DNA from: Gardnerella greenwoodii 00703Dmash
GTDB taxonomy: Bacteria; Actinomycetota; Actinomycetes; Actinomycetales; Bifidobacteriaceae
NCBI RefSeq assembly: GCF_000263635.1
Contig: NZ_ADEV01000004.1
Coordinates: forward strand, 1-64,000
Direction of reading: 5' to 3'
DNA length: 64,000 nucleotides
Below, one piece after another: positions 8,044 to 16,615 of the stretch. Numbering within the stretch: position 1 is the first letter of the stretch; each line of letters opens with the position of its first letter. The notes under the pieces are model-generated. The model saw only the letters and a program-made list of their open reading frames with translations. It searched no databases and was not told the DNA's origin. A program made the position numbers and the translations under genes.

Positions 8044-8712
8044 ATGAATTCTGTAGTTGAAAAAATTAAGGGCGGCTTAATTGTTAGCTGCCAAGCTTAC
8101 CCTGGGGAGCCGCTTAGGCACCCGGAAACAATGGCACAAATGGCAATGGCTGCCGTAGAAGGCGGCGCTATTGGAATTAGATGCCAAGGATTGTCGGATA
8201 TTTCCGCGATTAAAGGTCAAGTTGACGTTCCTGTAATCGGCATTTGGAAAGATGGCCACGATGGAGTTTATATAACACCTACTTTGCGTCATGCGCGCTG
8301 CTGTGCGGCGTCTGGAGCAGATATTATTGCGATTGACGCAACTGATAGGCCGCGTCCAGACGGGCTTACTTACGAGCAGACTGTTAGCGCTTTGCACAAT
8401 GAGGGCATAGTAGTTATGGCTGATTGCGGAAACTTCGATGACGCTAAACGCGCTGCGGATTGTGGAACGGATATTATATCTACTACTTTGGCTGGTACTT
8501 CTCCAGGAAGACCGAAAACAGACGGGCCTGATTTTGAACTTTTAGGCCAGATTTTGCAAGCTTTCCCAAATTACCCTATTATTTGTGAGGGGCGTATTCA
8601 CACCCCTGAGCAATTGCATGAGGTTATGCAAATGGGCGCGTGGGCTGCAGTTGTTGGGACGGCAATTACGCATCCAACGTCAATTACGCGTTGGTTTGCA
8701 GCAAAGCTTTAA
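8044..8712 (+). CDS. nanE: N-acetylmannosamine-6-phosphate 2-epimerase
   Basis: Converts ManNAc-6-P to GlcNAc-6-P, linking sialic acid breakdown to the amino-sugar pathway. The ATG at 8044 follows AAGGAGAAAAACT; a longer in-frame reading overlaps nanK and is rejected. The 222-residue product is the usual size for NanE and shows family signatures: GGLIVSCQAYPGEPL near the N-terminus, GAIGIRCQG, the VIGIWK segment with the conserved Lys, DIIAIDATDRPRPDG, and the phosphate-binding EGRIHTPEQ plus AVVGTAITHP near the C-terminus. It is the third gene of the first nan unit. Confidence 0.93.
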   Translation: MNSVVEKIKGGLIVSCQAYPGEPLRHPETMAQMAMAAVEGGAIGIRCQGLSDISAIKGQVDVPVIGIWKDGHDGVYITPTLRHARCCAASGADIIAIDATDRPRPDGLTYEQTVSALHNEGIVVMADCGNFDDAKRAADCGTDIISTTLAGTSPGRPKTDGPDFELLGQILQAFPNYPIICEGRIHTPEQLHEVMQMGAWAAVVGTAITHPTSITRWFAAKL

Positions 8713-8753
8713 AAAGAATAAAAGAATTTTCACAATCTCGACACACGCACAAC

Positions 8754-8782
8754 TTGACATCAGACATCAGACCTCTTATGTT
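8754..8782 (+). promoter_or_regulatory. Promoter of the transporter lipoprotein gene with overlapping operator half-sites
   Basis: A perfect -35 TTGACA (8754-8759), a 17-base spacer and a -10-like TATGTT (8777-8782) are visible. The spacer contains TCAGAC twice (8760-8765 and 8767-8772); the two overlapping 12-base windows from 8760 and 8767 each match 10 of 12 positions of the palindrome at 5913. A protein bound there would block polymerase, so substrate-controlled repression is inferred. Confidence 0.65.
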
Positions 8783-8823
8783 TAAAGTAACGTGAAAATC
8801 ACACGAGCGCATAATTGAAAACT

Positions 8824-8850
8824 ATTCACATTCAAAGATGAAATGTGAAT
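8824..8850 (+). promoter_or_regulatory. Hairpin in the 5' leader of the transporter lipoprotein mRNA
   Basis: Arms ATTCACATT and AATGTGAAT (9 bp, perfect) enclose a 9-base loop between the promoter and the ribosome site GGTGAGGAG. It may stabilise the leader; no riboswitch family is recognised. Confidence 0.45.
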
Positions 8851-8877
8851 CAACAAACTCAACGGTGAGGAGAAAAC

Positions 8878-10440
8878 ATGAAACGGATTAGCTCAAAGCT
8901 AACCACTGCAATAGCTGCAGGCCTAGCCGCATTAGTTATGCTATCTGGCTGCGGTGGAGCAAAAAATAAGTCAGCAAAAGCACATACTGCTGTAAAAGAT
9001 ACGATTACAGCTCAAGTTGCGTACGCAAGCCGCGATTTCGCACCATCTACAACCTCTGGCGCGTTGCCAATGGCAGCAAACTGGCATGTTACGGAGCCAC
9101 TTTACGCTCTTGACTACAGCAACTTTAAAGTTTTCAACGCACTTGCAAAAGGAGAACCAAAGAAGATTTCCGACACCGAGTACGAAGTAACCATTCGCGA
9201 TGCCGCTAAGTTCTCGGACGGAACAGAAGTAACTGCAAACGACGTAGTATCCTCATTCAAGCGCACAACCGCGCAAGGAAGCCTCTACATATCAATGCTC
9301 GACTTCATTGATTCCGTAGAAGCAAAAGACAATCGTCACGTAATCTTTAAGCTAAAGAAAGCCTTCCCACTGTTCAAGCAGCGTCTCGCTTTGATTCAAA
9401 TTGTTCCAACCGCAAAGTCGGATGCAGACTTAAAGAATCAGCCAATCGGATCCGGCCCATGGAAGTACGTATCAATCACCGATAACCAAGTAAAGTTTGA
9501 GCGCAACGATTTGTACAACGGCAAGTACAAGGCACAAACCAAGAACATGGTTTGGAACATAACCGTTGACGATACCGCTCGCGTAACTGCTATGCAAGGC
9601 GGCAAAACAGACGTAATGGAAATGGTTCCAGCACAAGCCTTCAATACTTTGAAGTCCTCCGGTTCTGAACTTAAAACCGCTCAGGGCTTCACTCTCCCAT
9701 TCGTTATGTTCAACACGAAGCAGAAGCCATTCGACGACAAGCGCGTGCGCCAAGCTGTACTCTACGCAATCGACGTAAACAAGCTCATAGCAAACCAAAT
9801 GAGCGGTCAAGGCGATCCTGCAACAAGCTTCTTGCCGAAGAATTACGCAAACTACCATAAGGCAAAGAACGTATACACCAAGAACATCGACAAAGCAAAG
9901 AGCTTACTCAAGGAAGCCGGCGTAAAAGGACCTATCAAGTTCACCCTTTACACAACCGACCACACTTGGATCACCCAGCTCGCTCCGCAAATCAAGAACG
10001 ATCTCGCTGAAATAGGTATGGAAGTAGACATTCAGTCTATGAAGTCTTCCGCACTTTACCCATCAATCACCGATCGCGACGACGCAAACTACTCGATGGT
10101 TTTGGCACCAGGCGACCCATCCGTATTCGGAAACGACCCAGATTTGTTGATGAGCTGGTGGTACGGAGACAACGCTTGGACCCGTCAGCGCACATTCTGG
10201 AAGACTTCCGAAGGATACACAAAACTTCACAATCTTATGGACAAGGCTTTGGCAGCTAGCACACCAGCCGAGCGCCAAAAGTATTGGAACCAGTGCTTCG
10301 ACTTGATTAGCGACGAAGTTCCTCTGTACCCACTCTTCCACCGCAAGACTACGACTGCCGTAAAGAAAGGCTCTTTGGCAGAGTGGAATGCAATCGGCTC
10401 TACCGGCATCAACCTTGTAAAAGCAAAGCTTACAAAGTAG
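8878..10440 (+). CDS. ABC transporter substrate-binding lipoprotein (family 5), probable sialic acid binder
   Basis: Extracellular, lipid-anchored solute receptor of the dipeptide/nickel type (SBP_bac_5). The N-terminus is a lipoprotein signal: Lys-rich start, hydrophobic core, then LSGC with the lipidated Cys at residue 25. The mature 495-residue protein has family features such as KFSDGTEVTANDVVSSFKR and the KRVRQAVLYAIDVNKLI helix. The family commonly carries peptides, but in the nan loci of bifidobacteria and in the SatABCD system related importers carry sialic acid, and this gene is embedded between nanE and nanA. It has its own promoter and leader hairpin and is followed by a strong terminator, so it may be made in excess over the permeases. 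Confidence 0.82.
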   Translation: MKRISSKLTTAIAAGLAALVMLSGCGGAKNKSAKAHTAVKDTITAQVAYASRDFAPSTTSGALPMAANWHVTEPLYALDYSNFKVFNALAKGEPKKISDTEYEVTIRDAAKFSDGTEVTANDVVSSFKRTTAQGSLYISMLDFIDSVEAKDNRHVIFKLKKAFPLFKQRLALIQIVPTAKSDADLKNQPIGSGPWKYVSITDNQVKFERNDLYNGKYKAQTKNMVWNITVDDTARVTAMQGGKTDVMEMVPAQAFNTLKSSGSELKTAQGFTLPFVMFNTKQKPFDDKRVRQAVLYAIDVNKLIANQMSGQGDPATSFLPKNYANYHKAKNVYTKNIDKAKSLLKEAGVKGPIKFTLYTTDHTWITQLAPQIKNDLAEIGMEVDIQSMKSSALYPSITDRDDANYSMVLAPGDPSVFGNDPDLLMSWWYGDNAWTRQRTFWKTSEGYTKLHNLMDKALAASTPAERQKYWNQCFDLISDEVPLYPLFHRKTTTAVKKGSLAEWNAIGSTGINLVKAKLTK

Positions 10441-10491
10441 GTGCAGAACCAGAAGTATTAAATAAACGTCAATCCCCTAACCTCTAACCGC

Positions 10492-10544
10492 AAAACCGGC
10501 CCAACTGTTTACCTTTCTCGCTTCTGTGCAGACGGGCCGGTTTT
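10492..10544 (+). terminator. Intra-operon terminator between receptor and permease genes
   Basis: Perfect 11 bp arms AAAACCGGCCC and GGGCCGGTTTT with a 31-base loop, followed by G and more T. It probably lowers expression of the downstream permease and ATPase genes relative to the binding protein. Confidence 0.75.
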
Positions 10545-10587
10545 GTTATAAAAATAACAATTTCTTCAATGGATGTGTGGATGTTTT

Positions 10588-11544
10588 ATGAGTAATTTTC
10601 TTAGACTTTTAGGTAGGCGACTAATTGCCCTGCCGTTCATGGCATTCGGCGTTACGTTCCTCGTATTCTTCCTTATGTCATTTTCAAAATATGATCCAGC
10701 AGTTGCAGCTTTAGGCGAAAACTCGTCTCCGGCAGCGCTTGCAGCTTTCCGCCACGAAATGGGCTACGACCGCCCGTGGTGGGAACAGTTCGGATCCTAC
10801 ATTCTTGGTCTTTTCCAAGGAAACATGGGTGTTTACGGCGTAAATAAAGACTCCGTAGCAGAACGCGTTGCAGAAGCATTCCCAATCACTCTGCAGCTAA
10901 CTTTCATCGGCTTATTAATTGCAATAATTTTTGCAGTAGTGTTTGGCGTTTTTGCAGCACTTTACCGCGATACTTGGGTTGACCAAACAGTTCGAATTCT
11001 TTCGATTATTGCAATTGCAACCCCATCCTTCTGGCTTGGTGTTCTTTTGATTTACGTTCTTCAAATTAAGCTAGCTTGGCTCCCAGGTTCCGGCGATTTT
11101 GTGCCGTTCTTTGAAGATCCAGAAGCATACATGGCAAGAATGGCAATGCCTTGCTTCGCACTAGGACTTCCAGTAGCCGGCCAGCTTACGCGAATCATAC
11201 GAACCTCAATGGTAGAAGAATTGGATAAAGATTACGTACGAACCGCAATCGGCGCAGGAATTCCAAAAAGCGTAGTAGTTGCTAGAAACGTATTCCGCAA
11301 CGCCCTAATCACCCCAATTACAACTTTGGGCATGAAGATTGGTTACCTTATGGGTGGCGCAATCGTTATTGAGGTTATTTTTGCTCTGCCAGGAATGGGC
11401 ACGGCAATGTTCGATGGCATTAACGGCAACCAGCCAATGCTTGTGCAAGGCGTTGTACTGGTTGTTGCAATCGCATTCATCTTCATAAACATCATTGTTG
11501 ATTTGCTCTACGTATTAATCAACCCAAGGATTAGGACGGTGTGA
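10588..11544 (+). CDS. ABC transporter permease, DppB type
   Basis: First membrane subunit of the importer. The ATG at 10588 is preferred over 10573, which would add five residues (MCGCF) not expected in the family; neither has a strong ribosome site. The protein begins with the typical RRLIALPFMAFGVTFLVFFL helix, has about six membrane segments and a periplasmic-type N-terminal loop, and carries the EAA coupling motif region (VRTAIGAGIPKSVVVARNVFRNAL) that contacts the ATPase. It ends one base before the ATG of the fused permease-ATPase gene, so translation is coupled. Specificity for sialic acid is inferred from the locus. Confidence 0.88.
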   Translation: MSNFLRLLGRRLIALPFMAFGVTFLVFFLMSFSKYDPAVAALGENSSPAALAAFRHEMGYDRPWWEQFGSYILGLFQGNMGVYGVNKDSVAERVAEAFPITLQLTFIGLLIAIIFAVVFGVFAALYRDTWVDQTVRILSIIAIATPSFWLGVLLIYVLQIKLAWLPGSGDFVPFFEDPEAYMARMAMPCFALGLPVAGQLTRIIRTSMVEELDKDYVRTAIGAGIPKSVVVARNVFRNALITPITTLGMKIGYLMGGAIVIEVIFALPGMGTAMFDGINGNQPMLVQGVVLVVAIAFIFINIIVDLLYVLINPRIRTV

Positions 11545-11545
11545 C

Positions 11546-13570
11546 ATGCTATTTGGAAAGAATCAGGTAGTAGATGCCGCATCAAAGCCAGGCATCAAGT
11601 TTAATAGATTTAACAAAATGAGCTTAGGCTCCAGAATTGCGTTCATTGTGATTGCGCTTCTAGCATTTTGCGCTATTTTCGCGCGATTTATAGCTCCGTG
11701 CGATCCAGTAAAGATTACGCAAAACTATCAAGCTCCAACAGGTGCGCATTGGTTTGGTACCGATAACCTTGGCCGAGACGTGTTCTCTAGGGTTATGTAC
11801 GGCGCGCGCTATTCGCTTGTGATTGGCTTGTCATCTGTGCTTTTCGCACTGGTTATGGGAGCTATTATCGGCTCAATCGCAGCAGTAAGCCGCACCTGGA
11901 TTGCTGAGCTTATAATGCGATTGATTGATATTGTAATGTCCATTCCAGGAATCGCATTAGCGGCCGTATGCCTTGCAATTCTTGGACAATCCATGATTGG
12001 CATCATCATTTCTATCGGCGTGCTTTACGTTCCACAAATCGCAAGAATTGTGCGAGCAAATATTATAAGCGAATATGGAAAAGACTACGTACGAGCAGTA
12101 ATCGTTTCTGGCGCTCGAGCACCATGGATTTTACTCAAGCATGTAACCCGAAATATTGCAGCTCCAGTTATGGTGTTCACGACGCTTTGTGTTGCAGACG
12201 CAATCGTTTTCGAAGCCTCGCTTAGCTTCATTAACGCAGGTATTCCAGAGCCAACTCCAACTTGGGGCAACATTTTGTCTTCCGCAAAAGCGGGCGTTAT
12301 CTTTGGATACTGGTGGCAGGCATTGTTCCCAGGCCTTGCGATTATGATTACCGTTCTGTGCTTGAACATTCTTTCTGAAGGAATTACTGACGCAATGGTT
12401 GCGGCACCAACCGCTCCAGTTTCTAAGACTGCAGCCGACGCTGATGCAGCTCGTAAGGAAGACAGGATTCTTACTGACCCAGTTGCAGCATACAAAGAGC
12501 AGCACGCAGCTTTGGTTGAATCTCTTGCGAAACTTCGCGAAGCTGAACTAAAGCGCACGGATCGTTTGCAGCCAACGTCTACAGAGCCTCCAGTTATTGA
12601 GGTTAAAGACTTGTGCATTCAGTTCCCACGCTACGGCAGCGTAAATGTTGTAGACCACTTGAGCTTCTCTGTTCGCCCAGGCGAGACAATGGGCTTGGTT
12701 GGTGAATCTGGTTGCGGTAAGTCAATCACTTCGCTGGCGATTATGGGCTTGCTTGATCCAAAAGCTAAGATTAGCGGACAAATCCTGTTTAATGGCAAGG
12801 ATCTTGTAAAGCTTAGCCCAAAGGAGCACAATGCTTTGCGCGGCCACGAGATTGCAATGGTTTACCAAGATGCTTTGTCTTCCTTAAACCCATCAATGCT
12901 GATTAAAACGCAGATGAAGCAGCTAACTTCTAGAGGTGGCACTCGTAGCGCCGAAGAGTTGTTGGAGCTTGTAGGCTTGGATCCAAAGCGCACGCTTGAA
13001 TCCTACCCGCACGAGCTTTCTGGCGGCCAGCGTCAGCGCGTGTTGATTGCAATGGCACTTACGCGAGATCCAAAGTTGATAATCGCAGATGAGCCAACAA
13101 CCGCTTTGGACGTTACTGTTCAAAAGCAGGTGATTGACCTTCTTAACGAATTGCGCGAAAAGCTTGGATTTGCAATGGTGTTTGTAAGCCACGATTTGGC
13201 TCTTGTTGCCAAGGTTGCGCACTCGATTACCGTAATGTACGCAGGCCAGGTTGTTGAGCAAGGCTCCACTAAGGAAATCCTAACCGACCCGCATCACGAG
13301 TATACGCGTGGTTTGCTTGGCTCCGTAACCTCCATTGAGGCTGGTGCTCCAAGATTGCACCAGGTTCCAGGAACGGTTCCAAGCCCATCCGACTTCCCTA
13401 AGGGAGATCGATTCGCTCCTCGCTCTTCTCATCCAGATCAAGGACTAGACGTGCGCCCAGTAATGAAGCGCATTCCAGGAACGTGGCACTTCTACGCCGC
13501 GCCTCCAGAGCCTGAATCGGATGCACCTTCCGCAATTTTGACCGCCTCCGATCAAGGAGATGTGCGATGA
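11546..13570 (+). CDS. Fused ABC permease (DppC type) and ATPase (DppD type)
   Basis: A single 674-residue chain joins two subunits that are often separate. Residues about 1-285 form the second permease: N-terminal helix, ARFIAPCDPVKITQNYQAPTG, the GTDNLGRDVFSRV segment typical of DppC, and an EAA loop (VRAVIVSGARAPWILLKHV). A charged linker follows, then an ATPase with Walker A GESGCGKS near residue 389, signature LSGGQRQR near 490, Walker B LIIADEPTTALD, and the C-terminal oligopeptide-transporter extension. The reading frame is continuous through the junction. It overlaps the next ATPase gene by four bases (ATGA). The fusion fixes permease-ATPase stoichiometry. Confidence 0.9.
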   Translation: MLFGKNQVVDAASKPGIKFNRFNKMSLGSRIAFIVIALLAFCAIFARFIAPCDPVKITQNYQAPTGAHWFGTDNLGRDVFSRVMYGARYSLVIGLSSVLFALVMGAIIGSIAAVSRTWIAELIMRLIDIVMSIPGIALAAVCLAILGQSMIGIIISIGVLYVPQIARIVRANIISEYGKDYVRAVIVSGARAPWILLKHVTRNIAAPVMVFTTLCVADAIVFEASLSFINAGIPEPTPTWGNILSSAKAGVIFGYWWQALFPGLAIMITVLCLNILSEGITDAMVAAPTAPVSKTAADADAARKEDRILTDPVAAYKEQHAALVESLAKLREAELKRTDRLQPTSTEPPVIEVKDLCIQFPRYGSVNVVDHLSFSVRPGETMGLVGESGCGKSITSLAIMGLLDPKAKISGQILFNGKDLVKLSPKEHNALRGHEIAMVYQDALSSLNPSMLIKTQMKQLTSRGGTRSAEELLELVGLDPKRTLESYPHELSGGQRQRVLIAMALTRDPKLIIADEPTTALDVTVQKQVIDLLNELREKLGFAMVFVSHDLALVAKVAHSITVMYAGQVVEQGSTKEILTDPHHEYTRGLLGSVTSIEAGAPRLHQVPGTVPSPSDFPKGDRFAPRSSHPDQGLDVRPVMKRIPGTWHFYAAPPEPESDAPSAILTASDQGDVR

Positions 13571-14427
13571 ACATGAATGTTAACGAAACAAACAAAGTAC
13601 AGAACGAAAATGGCGATGTTCCAATCATCGAGCTGCGCGACGCCGAAGTGGTGTTCACTACTCGAGCAGGATCTGGCTTATTCCATAAGAACAAGATTAC
13701 AGCCGTAAACAAGGTAAATCTTAAGCTTATGCCAGGCAAAACGATTGGTATTGTTGGTGAATCTGGTTGCGGAAAGTCTACTACTGCAAACATTATGTGC
13801 GGACTCCAGCAGGTTACGAGCGGCAAGGTTTTGTTTAAAGGGCAAGACGTTACGCACCGAACCGCAAAAGAGCGCATGGATATTGGACGCGTGGTTTCCG
13901 TTGTGTTCCAGGATCCAGCAATGGCTTTGAATGCTCGTATGAGTGTGATTGATCAGCTGATTGACCCGCTTGTTGTGCACAAGATTGGAAGCAAAGCTGA
14001 GCGCGATGCTAGAGCCAAGGAGCTAATCCGAATGGTTGGTTTGCCTCACTCTGTTCTTGGCGCTTTGCCAGGTCAGCTTTCTGGCGGCCAGCGTCAGCGT
14101 GTGGCAATCGCTCGTGCGCTTTCGCTTAATCCAGATGCAATAATCGCAGATGAGCCAACTTCTGCTTTGGATGTTTCTGTGCGTGCTCAGATTTTGAATC
14201 TTCTTTCCGACTTAAAGAAGAGGCTGAATCTTTCCATGGTGTTTATTAGCCACGATATTCAAACAATCCGCTACATATCCGACGAAGTCGTTGTTATGAA
14301 TCACGGAACGATTGTTGAGCGAGGCGAAACGCATCAGGTTATTAACAATCCTCAAAATGATTACACGAAGATTCTGATGGGAGCGGCACCGTCGCTGTTG
14401 CACCCAACGGAAGAAGAGTGCAAGTAA
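13567..14427 (+). CDS. ABC transporter ATPase, DppF type
   Basis: Second ATP-hydrolysing subunit of the importer, pairing with the ATPase half of the upstream fusion. Walker A GESGCGKST lies near residues 63-71, the Q-loop in VVFQDPAMALN, signature LSGGQRQR near 170, Walker B AIIADEPTSALD, and the switch His in FISHD. The 286 residues are at the short end for DppF: the C-terminal Cys-containing oligopeptide extension found in many homologues is largely missing. It starts within the stop of the preceding gene. Confidence 0.88.
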   Translation: MNMNVNETNKVQNENGDVPIIELRDAEVVFTTRAGSGLFHKNKITAVNKVNLKLMPGKTIGIVGESGCGKSTTANIMCGLQQVTSGKVLFKGQDVTHRTAKERMDIGRVVSVVFQDPAMALNARMSVIDQLIDPLVVHKIGSKAERDARAKELIRMVGLPHSVLGALPGQLSGGQRQRVAIARALSLNPDAIIADEPTSALDVSVRAQILNLLSDLKKRLNLSMVFISHDIQTIRYISDEVVVMNHGTIVERGETHQVINNPQNDYTKILMGAAPSLLHPTEEECK

Positions 14428-14457
14428 GGTGCGTTAAATAAATCCACACAAAATCTT

Positions 14458-14501
14458 GGGCGGTTCACTATCCCTCACAACAAAATTCAAGCGAGCCGCC
14501 C
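14458..14501 (+). terminator. Hairpin after the transporter operon
   Basis: Arms GGGCGGTTCAC and GCGAGCCGCCC pair with one mismatch and one G-T pair around a 22-base loop. No T-run follows, so it may be an mRNA-stabilising or weak termination structure. It separates the importer genes from nanA. Confidence 0.5.
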
Positions 14502-14552
14502 ATCTCACTCAACTAAATTACGAAAACAAAATATTAAACAAAAATTTTAAAT

Positions 14553-14590
14553 TCGAAATTTAATATCGAAATTTAATATCGAAACTTTAA
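14553..14590. repeat. 13 bp tandem repeat in the nanA promoter region
   Basis: TCGAAATTTAATA occurs twice in tandem (14553, 14566), followed by the degenerate copy TCGAAACTTTAA. The array ends 19 bases before the nanA ATG. Copy-number changes could alter promoter spacing or leader length. Confidence 0.7.
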
Positions 14591-14609
14591 GCACGAAAGA
14601 AGTGTAATT

Positions 14610-15569
14610 ATGACTGAAAAATTCCACGGCGTTATTCCTCCAGTTGTTACGCCATTAACTGCAGATGGCGAAGTAGACGTTGTTAGCTTTGAGCGCTCAC
14701 TTAATCGCATGATTGATGCTGGAGTAGACGGCCTGTTTACACTTGGCTCTTCTGGCGAAGTGGCATTTAGCACAGATAAGCGCCGCCGTGAAATCATTGA
14801 AAACGTAATGCGCATTGTAGACGGCCGTGTGCCAGTTTTGGTTGGCTGCATTGACACGGAAACAAACCGCGTAATTGAGCACGCAAAGGAAGCCAAGGAG
14901 CTTGGGGCTTCTGCAATCGTTGCAACAGCGCCATTCTACGCACTCGGCGGCATGGCAGAAGTTGAGCGCCACTTCCGTCTTATTCACGAAGCTGTTCCAG
15001 ATTTGCCATTATTTGCTTACGACATTCCAGTTTGCGTGCACACGAAACTTCCTGGCAATTTGCTTGTAAAGCTTGGAAAAGATGGCGTGCTTGCTGGCGT
15101 TAAGGATTCTTCCAACGACGACGTGTCGTTTAGGTTCCTTGTAGACGACAACAACAAGGCTGGCCACCCATTGACTTTGCTTACGGGCCAAGAGGTTGTT
15201 GTTGATGGAGCATACATGGCTGGCGCAGACGGATCTGTTCCAGGCCTTGCAAACGTTGAAGCAACTGGTTACGTGCGAATGTGGAAGGCTGCTCAGGCTG
15301 GCGATTGGGCAACGGTTAAGAAGGAGCAGGATTGGCTTGCTGCTTTGATGCGAATTGTTACCGTACCTAGCGGCGTGGCAGGCTTCGGCGCTGGCGTTGG
15401 AGCATTTAAGACCGCAATGGCATTGCTTGGCGTGTTTGACACAAATCAGATGCCAGATCCAGTTTGCCCACTTAAGGGAGAAAATGTTGAAGCCGTGGCT
15501 GGCGTTCTTAAGGAAGTTGGCTTGACTTTGGCAAAGACCCCGCAAGAAGTGAGCGATTCCACTAAGTAG
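14610..15569 (+). CDS. nanA: N-acetylneuraminate lyase (DapA/NanA family aldolase)
   Basis: Class I aldolase that splits sialic acid into pyruvate and ManNAc. The fold family (dihydrodipicolinate synthase/NAL) is clear: GSSGEVAF pyruvate-binding motif near residue 46, YDIP with the catalytic Tyr, and AGVKDSS with the Schiff-base Lys. The 319-residue length is normal. Family members include DapA and other aldolases, and sequence alone does not prove NAL activity; position between the importer and nagB/nagA, with nanK and nanE upstream, makes NanA the best call. GAAAGAAGTG precedes the ATG. Confidence 0.85.
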   Translation: MTEKFHGVIPPVVTPLTADGEVDVVSFERSLNRMIDAGVDGLFTLGSSGEVAFSTDKRRREIIENVMRIVDGRVPVLVGCIDTETNRVIEHAKEAKELGASAIVATAPFYALGGMAEVERHFRLIHEAVPDLPLFAYDIPVCVHTKLPGNLLVKLGKDGVLAGVKDSSNDDVSFRFLVDDNNKAGHPLTLLTGQEVVVDGAYMAGADGSVPGLANVEATGYVRMWKAAQAGDWATVKKEQDWLAALMRIVTVPSGVAGFGAGVGAFKTAMALLGVFDTNQMPDPVCPLKGENVEAVAGVLKEVGLTLAKTPQEVSDSTK

Positions 15570-15595
15570 CGGCTTAAGTGCGTATCTTAAGTAAA

Positions 15596-15620
15596 AATCA
15601 TAAATAATCATAAATAATCT
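15596..15620. repeat. 10 bp tandem repeat between nanA and nagB
   Basis: AATCATAAAT occurs twice plus a partial third copy in an AT-rich spacer of 160 bases. Nothing else is evident in this gap except the AAAGGAGAA ribosome site of nagB. Confidence 0.55.
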
Positions 15621-15729
15621 AATAAAGCCTTTTATTTATGGTGCATAGTAAGTAAATAGTGTTGCGGTGTGCGTTAATTCGCATGCCGCAATGCTAATAA
15701 TTGCTTAAAGCTTTAAAGGAGAAGCAAAG

Positions 15730-16542
15730 ATGGCAGAAGTTATTATTGTAAAAGATCAGGATGAAGCTGGCGAGCTCTACGCAAAAGCAGTTGTAGATTT
15801 GATTAGTCGCAAGACAGACGCAGTACTTGGCCTGGCTACAGGGTCTAGCCCATTAAAAGCCTACGAGCATCTTGCAAAGCTTGTTAAAGAAAATAATGTT
15901 GACGTTAGTCGCGTGCGCGGATTTGCGCTTGACGAGTACATTGGATTGCCATTAGAGCACGAACAGTCCTACCACAGCACAATCCGCAGAACCGTAACCG
16001 ACTTAATCGGCCTAAACCCAGATTTAGTGCACGTTCCAGGAGATGTTCTTAACGGAGCGCCATTAAGCGAAGGCAGCAAGATTGCGCACGCTGGAGCTGA
16101 CTACGACGCTGCTATTGCTGCTGCTGGTGGAATCGACGTGCAAATCTTGGGAATTGGCTCCGACGGCCACGTTGGATTCAACGAGCCGGGATCTTCGCTT
16201 GCGTCTGGAACGCGCGTAAAAACCTTAACTGAGCAGACTCGTGTAGATAACCGCCGATTCTTCGACGGAGATATTAACCAGGTTCCAACTCACTGCATAA
16301 CCCAAGGAATTGGAACGATTTTGCGCGCTAAGCATCTTGTTCTTCTTGCGTTCGGCTCAAATAAGGCAGATGCTGTAGCTGCAACGCTAGAAGGCGGAGT
16401 AAGCTCGCTATGCCCAGCTTCCGCGCTTCAAATGCATCCACACGCAACCGTGATTATAGACGAAGCGGCAGCAAGCAAGCTTAAGTTGGCAGACTACTAT
16501 CGTTGGGTGTACACAAATAAGCCATCTTGGCAGGGAATCTGA
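15730..16542 (+). CDS. nagB: Glucosamine-6-phosphate deaminase
   Basis: Converts GlcN-6-P to fructose-6-P and ammonia, the last step feeding sialic acid carbon into the fructose-6-P (bifid) pathway. Diagnostic motifs are present: LATGSSPLKAYE phosphate site, ALDEYIGLP with the catalytic Asp, and GSDGHVGFNEPGSSLAS with the catalytic His. The 270-residue length is typical. AAAGGAGAAGCAAAG precedes the ATG. nagA follows after 73 bases. Confidence 0.95.
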   Translation: MAEVIIVKDQDEAGELYAKAVVDLISRKTDAVLGLATGSSPLKAYEHLAKLVKENNVDVSRVRGFALDEYIGLPLEHEQSYHSTIRRTVTDLIGLNPDLVHVPGDVLNGAPLSEGSKIAHAGADYDAAIAAAGGIDVQILGIGSDGHVGFNEPGSSLASGTRVKTLTEQTRVDNRRFFDGDINQVPTHCITQGIGTILRAKHLVLLAFGSNKADAVAATLEGGVSSLCPASALQMHPHATVIIDEAAASKLKLADYYRWVYTNKPSWQGI

Positions 16543-16615
16543 TAGATCCGATACCTCTGATAGATAAGTCTAAAATTAAGTAACGTATTCAAAAGCACAA
16601 ACGCAGGTGGGTTAA

